Positions 55,346-63,830 are shown, numbered from the stretch's first letter. The stretch is 64,000 nucleotides of DNA from Ulvibacter antarcticus (GCF_003688405.1 NZ_REFC01000013.1:608991-672990); one strand, 5' to 3'. Translations and numbers: made by a program. The notes: a model not told the origin generated them from the letters alone.

Positions 55346-56331
55346 TTATTGAATTCTCTATTGATAAGTAAGTTGAGGGCTTTGGAAAATTTCTCTGCCC
55401 CTTTAGGGTTTAAATGATTCTGATTTATAAAATCTGAGGCACTAAAGTTAACAGTGTCGGTTTCTTTGTTGAATAGGCGAAGATTATCATATTTAACGGA
55501 AATAATCTGTAAAATACTATCTCTGCGTCTCAGAATATCAGGATTTCTCTTTTTCAAATAGGTTTTATAAAGTGGCATAGTACAAACCACCACATTTAAT
55601 TTTTCAGATTTACAGTAGTCCAACATCTCAAATAGAAATTGAGTGTTCTTAGTAAATAAATCAATATCAGTTGTTGTATTTATTCTGAAGTTATGAATTT
55701 TGGAGATGGAGGTTTCATTGTAATCCAGACTTTTAAAGGAGCCTTCAAAATCAGATTCGTTAAATCCGTATTTATTGTAATTGGGTTCCTTTATTCCTAT
55801 AAAATAGTGATCAATTAGCTTTTTGGAGTAAATATCCGGGTTTGACAAATAAATAAGCTTATCCTTAAAATAAGTATTTCTTCCGAAGGCATTCACATTA
55901 TAATACTTTAAATAAACAGCATTCTTCCAGAAATTATCACTGTTATGAGGTAATTCAAGATGACTATACGAGAGTTCGAGAATTACATATTTTAAATTGG
56001 GTAAACGATCTCTTGTTTGTTTAAGAATATTGAAATCCAGTCCATGATGCTGAGCTGTCGAAGCTAAGCTAATTGCGGGGTTGCTTAAGTATTTAGGATT
56101 TATCGCACTATTTGTCTGTGAAGGTCCTAAAGCGAGAATCTCTATCTCGTCGTGATGATTCTTAAAATAATCACTCGTAATTGTATAATTGAAAGGAATT
56201 TGTAAAATCATTAATTCTGCTAAGGCGAATATGAGCAACACCGGTACAAAGAATACCAGTGCTTGTTTGAAGAAGCCGAAGGGGCCATTCTTAAAACTGA
56301 AAATAGATGAACTGCTCTTTTGGTCCTGCAT
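55342..56331 (-). CDS. SGNH-like partner of an MBOAT acyltransferase
   Basis: A 329-residue protein with one N-terminal membrane helix (ALVFFVPVLLIFALAELMIL) and an extracytoplasmic domain. LALGPSQTNSAINP gives the serine block and FINQNHLNPKGAEKFSKAL the aspartate/histidine block of the SGNH/AlgJ-X/DltD-like group, although the sequence is diverged. It follows the MBOAT gene and overlaps it by 41 bases, as in other two-gene surface-acylation cassettes. It may accept the acyl group and pass it to a polymer (inference). Confidence 0.65.
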   Translation of the reverse strand: MQDQKSSSSIFSFKNGPFGFFKQALVFFVPVLLIFALAELMILQIPFNYTITSDYFKNHHDEIEILALGPSQTNSAINPKYLSNPAISLASTAQHHGLDFNILKQTRDRLPNLKYVILELSYSHLELPHNSDNFWKNAVYLKYYNVNAFGRNTYFKDKLIYLSNPDIYSKKLIDHYFIGIKEPNYNKYGFNESDFEGSFKSLDYNETSISKIHNFRINTTTDIDLFTKNTQFLFEMLDYCKSEKLNVVVCTMPLYKTYLKKRNPDILRRRDSILQIISVKYDNLRLFNKETDTVNFSASDFINQNHLNPKGAEKFSKALNLLINREFNN

Positions 56332-57724
56332 ATCTTATGAGTGCAAATATAATTGTATAATAAAGTAGCCATCGAAGTGGTCTAGCTATTTTTTTCTCTA
56401 ATCCTTCTAGCGGATATGCTTTAAATCGCGTACTCACCTCGGTTATAATTAAAATTGGAATGATGAGAATTTTCATACCAATAACGAAGGAGAAATTTTC
56501 ACTTGGTATAAAAGACAAAATACGTTTTATAATGGCAATTGCTGTTCCAATCGAATCTGATCTAAAAAAGATACAAGACGTCATTATTAATGTAAAACTA
56601 TAAATAATGGTGAGCGATAAGGGTATCTTTGACAGGTATGTAATTAGACTGAATTGCCTATTTCCATATCGAATAGGTATTCGTTCTATGGAAATAGTAA
56701 CTGCCTGAAAGACACCAAAGGCAACAAATGTCCAATTCGCACCGTGCCAGAGACCAATTAGTGTCATAGTAACGAATAACGCCAGCGTTTTAATTAAATA
56801 GTTTCGTTTACTATTTTTTATAAGGGGTCCATAAACGTAATCAGTAAACCATTTTGTAAGTGTAATATGCCATCTTTGCCAAAATTCGGAAACAGTACGA
56901 GATAAATACGGAATATTGAAGTTCTTACTTAATCTGAATCCAAACAATTTCGCCGTCCCTATTGCGATATCGCTATACCCGGAAAAATCACAATAGATTT
57001 GAAAAAAGAATAGCGCTGAAGCATACAAAAGCGATAAACTTCCATAATCTTCAGGTGAAGCATAGATTGCATTAACAACGACTGCAACGTTGTCTGCCAC
57101 AAGCATTTTTTTGAATAATCCCCATAAGATCTGTCGTAAGCCTTCTTTGGAATTTTGTACATCAAATTTACGTACTTTTTGAAACTGTGGGAGCAATTTG
57201 CCCGCTCTTTCAATAGGGCCTGCTACAAGCTGCGGAAAGAAACTGACGAAGCATAAAAACTCCACCAGATTATTGGTTGCCTTTATACGCTTCCGATAGA
57301 CATCTATCGTATAGCTCATTGTCTGAAAGGTATAAAAGCTCAAACCAACGGGAATAATTACATCCCAAATCATAAAGCCTTCCGAAGAAGAAGGTAGAGA
57401 GAATAATTCTGTAAAACTATCTACGAAAAAATTATAGTATTTAAAGACAATAAGAACTCCAAGATTAAAGAGAATACTAATCCATAAAAATAACTTTCGT
57501 TTATGACCATTGTTGCTATTGAATATAGCTTTAGCAGCGGAAAAATCGATCAATGAACTTGCCACAATTAATGAAAGAAAACGCCAATCCCAAAGCCCGT
57601 AGAAAACGTAGCTCGCAATAAGTAGAATGACATTCTGTGCAGTTCTTCGGCTAACGCCTACACTCCAATATAGGAGATAGACAATAATAAGAAAGACACC
57701 GAAATCAAAGGAATTGAATAGCAC
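56291..57724 (-). CDS. MBOAT family O-acyltransferase (AlgI-like)
   Basis: A 477-residue membrane protein with about ten hydrophobic segments. The conserved blocks SEFWQRWHITLTKWFTDYVYGPL and LIGLWHGANWTFVAFG, with the active histidine in WHGANW, mark the AlgI/DltB group of membrane-bound O-acyltransferases. Such proteins move acetyl groups across the membrane for alginate, teichoic acid or other polymer decoration. The acceptor is not known here; no polysaccharide gene cluster lies beside it. Confidence 0.9.
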   Translation of the reverse strand: MLFNSFDFGVFLIIVYLLYWSVGVSRRTAQNVILLIASYVFYGLWDWRFLSLIVASSLIDFSAAKAIFNSNNGHKRKLFLWISILFNLGVLIVFKYYNFFVDSFTELFSLPSSSEGFMIWDVIIPVGLSFYTFQTMSYTIDVYRKRIKATNNLVEFLCFVSFFPQLVAGPIERAGKLLPQFQKVRKFDVQNSKEGLRQILWGLFKKMLVADNVAVVVNAIYASPEDYGSLSLLYASALFFFQIYCDFSGYSDIAIGTAKLFGFRLSKNFNIPYLSRTVSEFWQRWHITLTKWFTDYVYGPLIKNSKRNYLIKTLALFVTMTLIGLWHGANWTFVAFGVFQAVTISIERIPIRYGNRQFSLITYLSKIPLSLTIIYSFTLIMTSCIFFRSDSIGTAIAIIKRILSFIPSENFSFVIGMKILIIPILIITEVSTRFKAYPLEGLEKKIARPLRWLLYYTIIFALIRYAGPKEQFIYFQF

Positions 57725-57750
57725 TTAGGGAAAATTAATTTGATGCTAAA

Positions 57751-57782
57751 GATAAAAAAAGGCTACCATAACAGTAGCCTTT
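57751..57782 (-). terminator. Terminator after the first paralogous lipoprotein gene
   Basis: On the minus strand AAAGGCTAC and GTAGCCTTT form a 9-bp stem with a seven-base loop (57758-57782), followed by T-runs into TTTATC. It is 27 bases beyond the stop of the lipoprotein gene and contains the same GGCTAC/GTAGCC core as the hairpin at 59471. Confidence 0.8.
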
Positions 57783-57808
57783 CTCTAAAAATATATAAGT
57801 TAAGCTAA

Positions 57809-59254
57809 TTAGTAAGCTTGAACAATGATTTGATCGAATGCAAACTCATCTCTAGCTCCAGCTCCTAAAGCATCATCACCGTTTATACGTAAGTATAGGA
57901 AATCACCCGCATTAAGAGTTATTGGAAATGTTCTGTTGAAATATCCAAATTTTAATTGAAAACCTAAGGCATCCTGCACTTCAGTGGTTGTAAATTCACT
58001 TGCCGTGATAGTGTTATAAGTAACCCCATCATTAGAATAAGTCAAGGAATAGGTGTTACCTCTATCCTCATCATTATTGACATAAATATTTGAGCTAAAA
58101 ATGACGTTCGTAAAATTCATTCCTGTTGTATTCTCAATCTTAAAGTCGAAAGTACCGGGTGTAAAATCTGAACCTCCAGGTTGAACTCCCAAAGCTATAT
58201 TTCCAGAACCAATATCGAATGCATAAATACCGCCAGTTGTGACACCTCCTGCGCTAGATCCTCTTGCAAAGTCACCGGATGTTTGAGTTCCGCCATATGT
58301 TAATGTACCAGAAAACCCGGATGCAATAATTATATCAGAATCCAATTGTCCTGCAGTTGGAGTTGGTGCAAATCCTGCTCCTGTAAATGTTTGAAAATCC
58401 TCAGTGTACAAAGTGGTTAAACAAGTGTTGTCACTAACTAAAGAACCAGTTATGGTTCCGTAACTAAAAGTCTCCCAATGCCAAACTCCACCAACACTAG
58501 AACAGTCGTTCGCTCCGCTTGGTTGGTTGTCAAATAAATGATATGCATCCCATGTTATTGGTGCACCTCCAGCAGTAAATGAACCGTCGATATTACAATC
58601 TGTATAAGTCCCGTTTACAACGCAAGTGTCTTGATTTCCTGTACCGTTAAATACAGTTGATCCAAGTACTGCCTGTGTTGTTACAGTACCAACCCCGTCT
58701 GGAACAGAAAATACCATGTTGAAAGTCTGAGTCGAAGTATTATTAAGACTTGGGTGATCATTACATGCTACACATACATAAGTACCTGTAATTGGAGTTA
58801 TTGGAGCTCTGCTTGAGTGTTTTGCAATTAAAATAGCACTCTCTAAATCGCGAAAAACTACATTGCTAACCACCGGATTTGAACCATCTGCATTTACAAC
58901 AAATGTAAACGATAGGTCTTCAGAAATAAATTCTAAATTGGTAATGTCCAGCCCATTTTCTACTCTCGCAGTGGCCTTAGCAACAAAGGTTTCTCCTGTA
59001 TTTAATGTAATACTAGCAATTGGATAAACGCTTGTAGCTTGTTTAGACAATTGAGTCAAAGGAAGGTTGATATCAACGATCGCTCTGTACTCAGAGTTGT
59101 TCGTTGTAAAGACACCTTTGTAGGACCCTAGATTTGAATTTTCAGTGGCTAATTCGTACTTAAGATTTTCTTGTTTGTCGAGCATTTCATTGTTATCGAC
59201 ACTACACGAAATAAAAAGTGAGGTTGCAATAAATAAGTAAATAATTTTTTTCAT
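57809..59254 (-). CDS. Lipoprotein with a conserved N-terminal domain, paralogue A
   Basis: A 481-residue lipoprotein: MKKIIYLFIATSLFISC with the lipobox cysteine C17. Residues 30-155 form a conserved N-terminal domain (KYELATENSNLGSYKGVFTTNNSEYRAIVDINLPL). A cysteine-rich middle part follows (CVACNDHP, QDTCVVNGTYTDC, TCLTTLYTEDFQTF), then a C-terminal domain (GGIYAFDIGSGNIALGVQPGGSDFTPGTFDF ... YLRINGDDALGAGARDEFAFDQI) of a kind found in secreted nucleases and adhesins. No catalytic motif is seen. It is a tandem paralogue of the gene at 59525. Confidence 0.75.
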   Translation of the reverse strand: MKKIIYLFIATSLFISCSVDNNEMLDKQENLKYELATENSNLGSYKGVFTTNNSEYRAIVDINLPLTQLSKQATSVYPIASITLNTGETFVAKATARVENGLDITNLEFISEDLSFTFVVNADGSNPVVSNVVFRDLESAILIAKHSSRAPITPITGTYVCVACNDHPSLNNTSTQTFNMVFSVPDGVGTVTTQAVLGSTVFNGTGNQDTCVVNGTYTDCNIDGSFTAGGAPITWDAYHLFDNQPSGANDCSSVGGVWHWETFSYGTITGSLVSDNTCLTTLYTEDFQTFTGAGFAPTPTAGQLDSDIIIASGFSGTLTYGGTQTSGDFARGSSAGGVTTGGIYAFDIGSGNIALGVQPGGSDFTPGTFDFKIENTTGMNFTNVIFSSNIYVNNDEDRGNTYSLTYSNDGVTYNTITASEFTTTEVQDALGFQLKFGYFNRTFPITLNAGDFLYLRINGDDALGAGARDEFAFDQIIVQAY

Positions 59255-59470
59255 TCTAGTTCAGTTTTTTTTTGATTGACAAAAGTAATAATTTAGCTCT
59301 AAACACCTAGTTCTACTTGAGTTAATTTTGAGATCATTCAAATGGTCAAAAACACCTAATTGTTTCAAGAAATTTATTCTAAATACTATTATCCTATTTA
59401 TTTAGTATAGGGGAAATCAATTCTGTGTTTTTCTTAAGATTTTCTATAGAAATAGTATAACTTCAGAAAA

Positions 59471-59503
59471 TACAATAGGCTACCAAAATGGTAGCCTATT
59501 GTA
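59471..59503 (-). terminator. Perfect 14-bp terminator hairpin after paralogue B
   Basis: TACAATAGGCTACC (59471-59484) and GGTAGCCTATTGTA (59490-59503) are exact complements with a five-base loop, 22 bases after the stop at 59525. The T-run beyond it on the minus strand is TTTTC, short but present. Confidence 0.82.
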
Positions 59504-59524
59504 AAAATTTATAGAAATAAAAGA

Positions 59525-60991
59525 TTAGATCCCTTGCACTCGAACATTGTCGATAGCAATTTCATCTCTTGAACCACTTCCTGCAACATCATCACTTGAA
59601 AACCTTAGATAGATATAACTACCTGCTGCCACAGTCGCGTTAACTGTCGTTGACCTCTTGGTTTTAACAAATCCAAGTCCATCTGCTGTCACTGGAGATG
59701 TATAGTTTAGTGCAGCAACCGGAGTATAGCTAACACCATCAGTTGAATACGAAAAATTCAGTGAATTTGACCTATTTTGGTCGTTATTCACAAAAATAGT
59801 GTAGGAAAAAAAGAATTCGTTTACTGTCATCCCTGTATTATTTACAATTCTGAAATCTATATCACCAGGTGTAAAATCACTACCTCCAGGTTGTACTCCA
59901 AAAGCGTAATTTCCATTTCCTGTATTGAAAGCATAAATCCCTCCCGTACTAACACCGCCGGTACTCAAACCTCTGGCAAAATCACCCGATAATTTAGTGT
60001 CTCCCCAAGCCATCGCACCATCGCTCATGCCATTAACTTTAATTATGTTTGAATTTAATTTTCCATTAGCTCCGTTTGGTTCAAAACCCAATCCACGGAA
60101 AGCTTGGAATCTTCTATTGTATAGTCGTTTGTAACAAGGCGCATCACTATCAAAAGTTCCTGCTAGTATACCGTAACTGGTTGTTTGGTAGTTCCAAGTA
60201 CCAAATGCTCCCGAACAATCGTTAGGATTTGTGGCATTTTTATTATACCTGTGTGTACCTTCCCACTTTACAGCACCACCAAGAACTGTGAATCCTACAT
60301 CTGTACCTGCGTCACCACTTGCCACCTGGCACGTGTCAAAATTGCCAAAAGTAGAGCAAGTATCTTGTTTACCTATTCCGTTCCATGATTGCCCTCCTAA
60401 TACAACTTGTGTTGTCATAGTCGTGGTACCACTTCCGGCCCCTGTGTATATCATATTGAAGGTCTGGGTTTCTCCAATATTCATTCCGGGAAAATCATTA
60501 CAAACCGTACACTCATACGTTCCTGTAATAGGCACTACCGGAGCTTTGCTCGAGTGTTTCGCAATTAAGATAGCACTTTCTAAATCAAGAAAAACAACAT
60601 TGTTTACAACCGGATTTGTTCCGTCTGAATTTACAGAAAATGTAAATGAAAGATCTTTAGAAGAAAATTCTAGATTTGTAATGTCTAAGCCATTTTCTAC
60701 TCTAGTAGTAGATCTAGCAATAAAAGTATCTCCTGTATTTAAAGTAATACTCGCAATCGGATAAACGTTTGTAGCTTGTTTCGTTATTTGATCCAATGGA
60801 AGATTGATATTTACGATAGCTCGGTATTCAGAGTTATTAGTTGTAAATACACCTTTATAAGTTCCTAGATTAGAATCTTCCGTGGCTAATTCGTACTTCA
60901 GATTTTCCTGACTTGAAGTTTCTTCAAGCTTATCCACACTACAAGAAGATATAAGCACGGCGGTAAGAAGTAAATAGATAAATTTTTTCAT
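59525..60991 (-). CDS. Lipoprotein with a conserved N-terminal domain, paralogue B
   Basis: A 488-residue lipoprotein. The ATG at 60991 (MKKFIYLLLTAVLISSC) gives a standard lipoprotein signal; an in-frame start at 61027 would add 12 residues. The first 170 residues are closely like paralogue A (KYELATEDSNLGTYKGVFTTNNSEYRAIVNINLPL), the cysteine-rich middle is much more diverged, and the C-terminal domain (GGIYAFNTGNGNYAFGVQPGGSDFTPGDIDFRI ... YLRFSSDDVAGSGSRDEIAIDNV) is alike again. Function unknown; probably outer-membrane anchored. Confidence 0.75.
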   Translation of the reverse strand: MKKFIYLLLTAVLISSCSVDKLEETSSQENLKYELATEDSNLGTYKGVFTTNNSEYRAIVNINLPLDQITKQATNVYPIASITLNTGDTFIARSTTRVENGLDITNLEFSSKDLSFTFSVNSDGTNPVVNNVVFLDLESAILIAKHSSKAPVVPITGTYECTVCNDFPGMNIGETQTFNMIYTGAGSGTTTMTTQVVLGGQSWNGIGKQDTCSTFGNFDTCQVASGDAGTDVGFTVLGGAVKWEGTHRYNKNATNPNDCSGAFGTWNYQTTSYGILAGTFDSDAPCYKRLYNRRFQAFRGLGFEPNGANGKLNSNIIKVNGMSDGAMAWGDTKLSGDFARGLSTGGVSTGGIYAFNTGNGNYAFGVQPGGSDFTPGDIDFRIVNNTGMTVNEFFFSYTIFVNNDQNRSNSLNFSYSTDGVSYTPVAALNYTSPVTADGLGFVKTKRSTTVNATVAAGSYIYLRFSSDDVAGSGSRDEIAIDNVRVQGI

Positions 60992-61168
60992 AAGTAATTT
61001 TATTGAATTTGGAAATTTGAAAAGCAAAAATATGTTTTTAATCGGAATTAAACGCTATTAAACGATTTAATTCCAATTAATAAAATGGCAGAAATATGTT
61101 TGATTCAGTTAGTTTTATGACTAACAAGCATTTAGCCTTGGATGAAGATTTAAAGCTATTGTTCGATA

Positions 61169-62254
61169 CTACTCGAAATAGCTAAAAGTTTCACCATTTT
61201 TCATTTTCAATAAAGTCTCGTAAATTAGTTTTATTACATTTTCTACATCATCTCTGTGAACCATTTCAACAGTGGTATGCATATAGCGAAGTGGTAACGA
61301 AATAAGCGCACTGGCGACCCCACTATTGCTATAAGCAAATGCATCAGTGTCGGTACCTGTGGCACGGGATAGAGCCGCACGCTGAAAAGGAATTTTTTTC
61401 TGCTCGGCAGTTGTAGTGATTAGATCTCTCAGCTTTTGTTGCACTGCAGGTGCGTATGCAATAACAGGACCCGCTCCGAGTTCGACCGAACCTTGTTTTT
61501 TCTTGTCTATCATTGGGGTAGTGGTGTCATGAGTTACATCAGTAACAATGGCAACATCCGGCTTAATTCTTTCTGCAATCATTTGTGCTCCCCTTAAACC
61601 AATTTCCTCTTGTACAGAATTGGTAATATAAAGACCAAAAGGAAGTTTCTTTTTATTTTCATGCAAGAGGCGAGCGACTTCAGCAATCATAAAACCACCC
61701 ATGCGATTGTCTAAGGCTCTACAAACAAATTTATCTCCATTTAAAATATGAAAAGTATCTGGATAGGTGATTACACAGCCAACATGGATTCCCATCTTTT
61801 CAACTTCTTCTTTGTCTTTGGCTCCCACATCAATAAAAATATTGTCAGGTTTTGGAGCTTCTTCTTTTGATTTATTTCGGGTATGAATAGCTGGCCAACC
61901 AAATACTCCTTTTATTATTCCGTCTTTGGTATGAATGTTTACGATCTTCGATGGTGCGATCTGATGGTCACTTCCTCCATTTCTAATAACATAGAGCAAG
62001 CCATTATCACTTATATAATTAACATACCATGAAATTTCATCGGCATGTCCTTCAATAACAACCTTAAATTTGGCTTTCGGATTAATAACCGCAACAGCCG
62101 TACCATAAGTATCGGTAAAGAACTCATCAACATAAGGCTTCAGATAATCCATCCACAGTTTCTGTCCGTCCCATTCATATCCTGTAGGAGCTGCATTATT
62201 AAGATAGTTTTCTAAAAAAGTGAGTGATTTTTTATTTAATATAGATTTTGCCAT
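61169..62254 (-). CDS. M42 family metallopeptidase
   Basis: A 361-residue di-zinc aminopeptidase of the glutamyl aminopeptidase/tetrahedral type. Metal and catalytic residues appear in order: H70 and D72 (EGHADEISW), D182 (LDNRMGGF), E216-E217 (QEEIGLRGA), D239 (VTDVTHDT) and a late histidine (MHTTVEMVHRDDV). These enzymes usually form large tetrahedral assemblies that trim peptides in the cytoplasm. It reads away from the DUF4294 gene. Confidence 0.92.
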   Translation of the reverse strand: MAKSILNKKSLTFLENYLNNAAPTGYEWDGQKLWMDYLKPYVDEFFTDTYGTAVAVINPKAKFKVVIEGHADEISWYVNYISDNGLLYVIRNGGSDHQIAPSKIVNIHTKDGIIKGVFGWPAIHTRNKSKEEAPKPDNIFIDVGAKDKEEVEKMGIHVGCVITYPDTFHILNGDKFVCRALDNRMGGFMIAEVARLLHENKKKLPFGLYITNSVQEEIGLRGAQMIAERIKPDVAIVTDVTHDTTTPMIDKKKQGSVELGAGPVIAYAPAVQQKLRDLITTTAEQKKIPFQRAALSRATGTDTDAFAYSNSGVASALISLPLRYMHTTVEMVHRDDVENVIKLIYETLLKMKNGETFSYFE

Positions 62255-62331
62255 AGTAGAGTTTCAATTGGTTTTATAATCAACGGATTCAAAATTAGCA
62301 ATTAATTGATTATAGAGCCCAGCAAATTGTT

Positions 62332-62339
62332 TATTTTTG
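62332..62339 (+). promoter_or_regulatory. -7 box (TATTTTTG) upstream of the DUF4294 gene
   Basis: TATTTTTG fits TAnnTTTG, 39 bases before the ATG at 62379. TTGAT at 62306-62310 lies about 21 bases before it as a possible -33 element. Confidence 0.5.
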
Positions 62340-62378
62340 GAATGATTTTAGTACAAAGTCTCTAAAAGTAAAAAATCC

Positions 62379-63077
62379 ATGAAATTCTGTGCACACATAT
62401 ACATAAGTGTTCTCATGCTCGCTACATCTTCTATTGCTCAAACGGAAAAGGAATACAAAGAAAAGAAAAGCGATAGTATCGACGTTCCTTATTATATCGT
62501 AGATGGAGATACCATTTCCCGGGAATTTATTAATCTGGATGAGGTTGTTCTGCTTAATAAATTATCTTTTAATTCAAAAGAAGACCGTAGAAGGTATTTA
62601 ATCCTAAGGCGTAAAACCAGAAAGGTGTACCCTTATGCTAAATTAGCATCCGAAAGGTTAACTACCATGACCGAACGATTAAATTCTATAGAGTCTAATC
62701 GGGATCGTAGGCGATATACAAAGAGAGTGCAAAAATATATTGAAGAAGAGTTTTCCGAAAAACTTAAAAACCTCACCCGTACCGAAGGACAGATTCTTGT
62801 AAAACTTATACATAGGCAAACAGGACGTACGGCATTCGACTTGGTGAAAGAATTACGTTCAGGCTGGAGGGCATTTTGGTATAATACTACAGCAAACATT
62901 TTTGAAATATCGATAAAGGAAGTGTACGAGCCATATGGTAATAAAGAGGACTACCTTATTGAAGATATACTGGAGCGATCTTTTCAGGCCAATATTTTGG
63001 AACGGCAGCAGCCAGCATTTGAAATTGACTATTTGGACTTAAGTAGTCATTGGAATAAAAAGACATCTTCAAATTAA
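62379..63077 (+). CDS. DUF4294 domain protein
   Basis: A 232-residue protein with an N-terminal signal (IYISVLMLATSSIAQ). The core PYYIVDGDTISREFINLDEVV followed by RRYLILRRKTRKVYPYAKLASERL and ANIFEISIKEVYEPYGNKEDYLIEDIL matches DUF4294, a family conserved across Bacteroidota. Function is unknown. Many basic residues in the helical middle part suggest binding to an acidic partner, but that is a guess. Confidence 0.88.
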   Translation: MKFCAHIYISVLMLATSSIAQTEKEYKEKKSDSIDVPYYIVDGDTISREFINLDEVVLLNKLSFNSKEDRRRYLILRRKTRKVYPYAKLASERLTTMTERLNSIESNRDRRRYTKRVQKYIEEEFSEKLKNLTRTEGQILVKLIHRQTGRTAFDLVKELRSGWRAFWYNTTANIFEISIKEVYEPYGNKEDYLIEDILERSFQANILERQQPAFEIDYLDLSSHWNKKTSSN

Positions 63078-63283
63078 CACACACTTTTCTTGTGCAAGAA
63101 TTTTATTTCTAGTACTTTAGTAATTCGCCCATATTTTAACGAGTATTGGGTATTAAGTTCTTTTTTGAGATATTCTATTGAATTTGTTAAGGTTTTGGGT
63201 GTTTCCCTCCCTTAAACTTCATCATCCAATCATCTTTGGGAATAGTGTTACTGGATTCAAAGTTAGAGACTTCTGTTTATTAA

Positions 63284-63385
63284 GCAGCGGGAGGGTCGGG
63301 CTTTTCGTTATATCCCCATAGTAGTCGCGAAGTGAGCTTCGCTCTACTTCATCGGCACTAAAGGGGATGTCACTGCAATCCCTAA
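63284..63385. repeat. Candidate dispersed repeat with internal hairpin
   Basis: A GC-richer block in an AT-rich gap: GGGAGGGTCGGGCTTTTCG, then GCGAAG-TGAG-CTTCGC flanked by AGTAG and CTACT, then AAAGGGGATGTCACTGCAAT. The ends look like the edge words of a repeat I recall from other Bacteroidota genomes. Only one copy lies in this window, so repetition is not shown here. Confidence 0.45.
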
Positions 63386-63478
63386 CACAGATTTTGGTTA
63401 AATTAATAGACTTCAGGATATTAAAAATAAATCGAAAAATACTTTGATTTTAATTAGGTGGAAACGGAAAAGAGGTTG

Positions 63479-63486
63479 TATTTTTG
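63479..63486 (+). promoter_or_regulatory. rRNA-type promoter P1, -7 box
   Basis: TATTTTTG followed by CACCCGC is the first of three alike -7 boxes. Its -33 region is less clear than in P2 and P3. Confidence 0.6.
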
Positions 63487-63571
63487 CACCCGCTTACAGA
63501 AACAGCTACGGTTGTTAAAGCAAAGCAAAAACAACGGTCTGAAATTTTCTTAAAATAGTTTTCAAAAAAGA

Positions 63572-63601
63572 TTGCAGGAATTAAAAACTGTAGTATATTT
63601 G
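63572..63601 (+). promoter_or_regulatory. rRNA-type promoter P2
   Basis: The -33 element TTGCAGG (63572-63578) and the -7 box TATATTTG (63594-63601) leave 18 bases between TTGC and TA, a full match to the Bacteroidota primary promoter. It is followed by CACCCGC as in P1 and P3. Confidence 0.8.
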
Positions 63602-63687
63602 CACCCGCCAAAAGAAGCAGTAATTGTTTCTCGAAGCAACGCAGAACAACAGTCTAAAATTTTTTTGAAATTATATTTAAAAAACCA

Positions 63688-63717
63688 TTGCAGGATTAAA
63701 AAACTGTTGTAAGTTTG
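63688..63717 (+). promoter_or_regulatory. rRNA-type promoter P3
   Basis: The -33 element TTGCAGG (63688-63694) and the -7 box TAAGTTTG (63710-63717) have the same 18-base spacing as P2 and the same CACCCGC after the box. It lies 116 bases after P2. Confidence 0.8.
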
Positions 63718-63770
63718 CACCCGCTTAGAGAAACAGCGGAATTGAAAAAACGGCGAAAAGGATTGTAAAT

Positions 63771-63796
63771 AGTGGTTCGACTCCATTACGTCACCA
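63771..63796 (+). other. tRNA T-arm-like segment
   Basis: AGTGG-TTCGACT-CCATT folds as a 5-bp stem with a tRNA-like seven-base T loop and is followed by ACGTCACCA, which ends in CCA. No D-arm or anticodon arm precedes it, so it is not a tRNA gene. It may be a tRNA 3' remnant or a tRNA-like part of a short transcript from P1-P3. Confidence 0.35.
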
Positions 63797-63806
63797 AATA
63801 AAGCGC

Positions 63807-63830
63807 TCCTATAGAGATAGGATTTTTTTT
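63807..63830 (+). terminator. Terminator-like hairpin in the promoter-leader region
   Basis: TCCTAT (63807-63812) and ATAGGA (63817-63822) form a 6-bp stem with an AGAG loop followed directly by eight T. It would stop transcription from P1-P3 before the rRNA leader unless antitermination occurs. Confidence 0.65.

Noticed and set aside
63720..63800. A complete tRNA gene near the T-arm segment
   Set aside because: Only the T-arm and CCA-like end fit; no D-arm, anticodon arm or matching acceptor strand is found in the preceding 76 bases.
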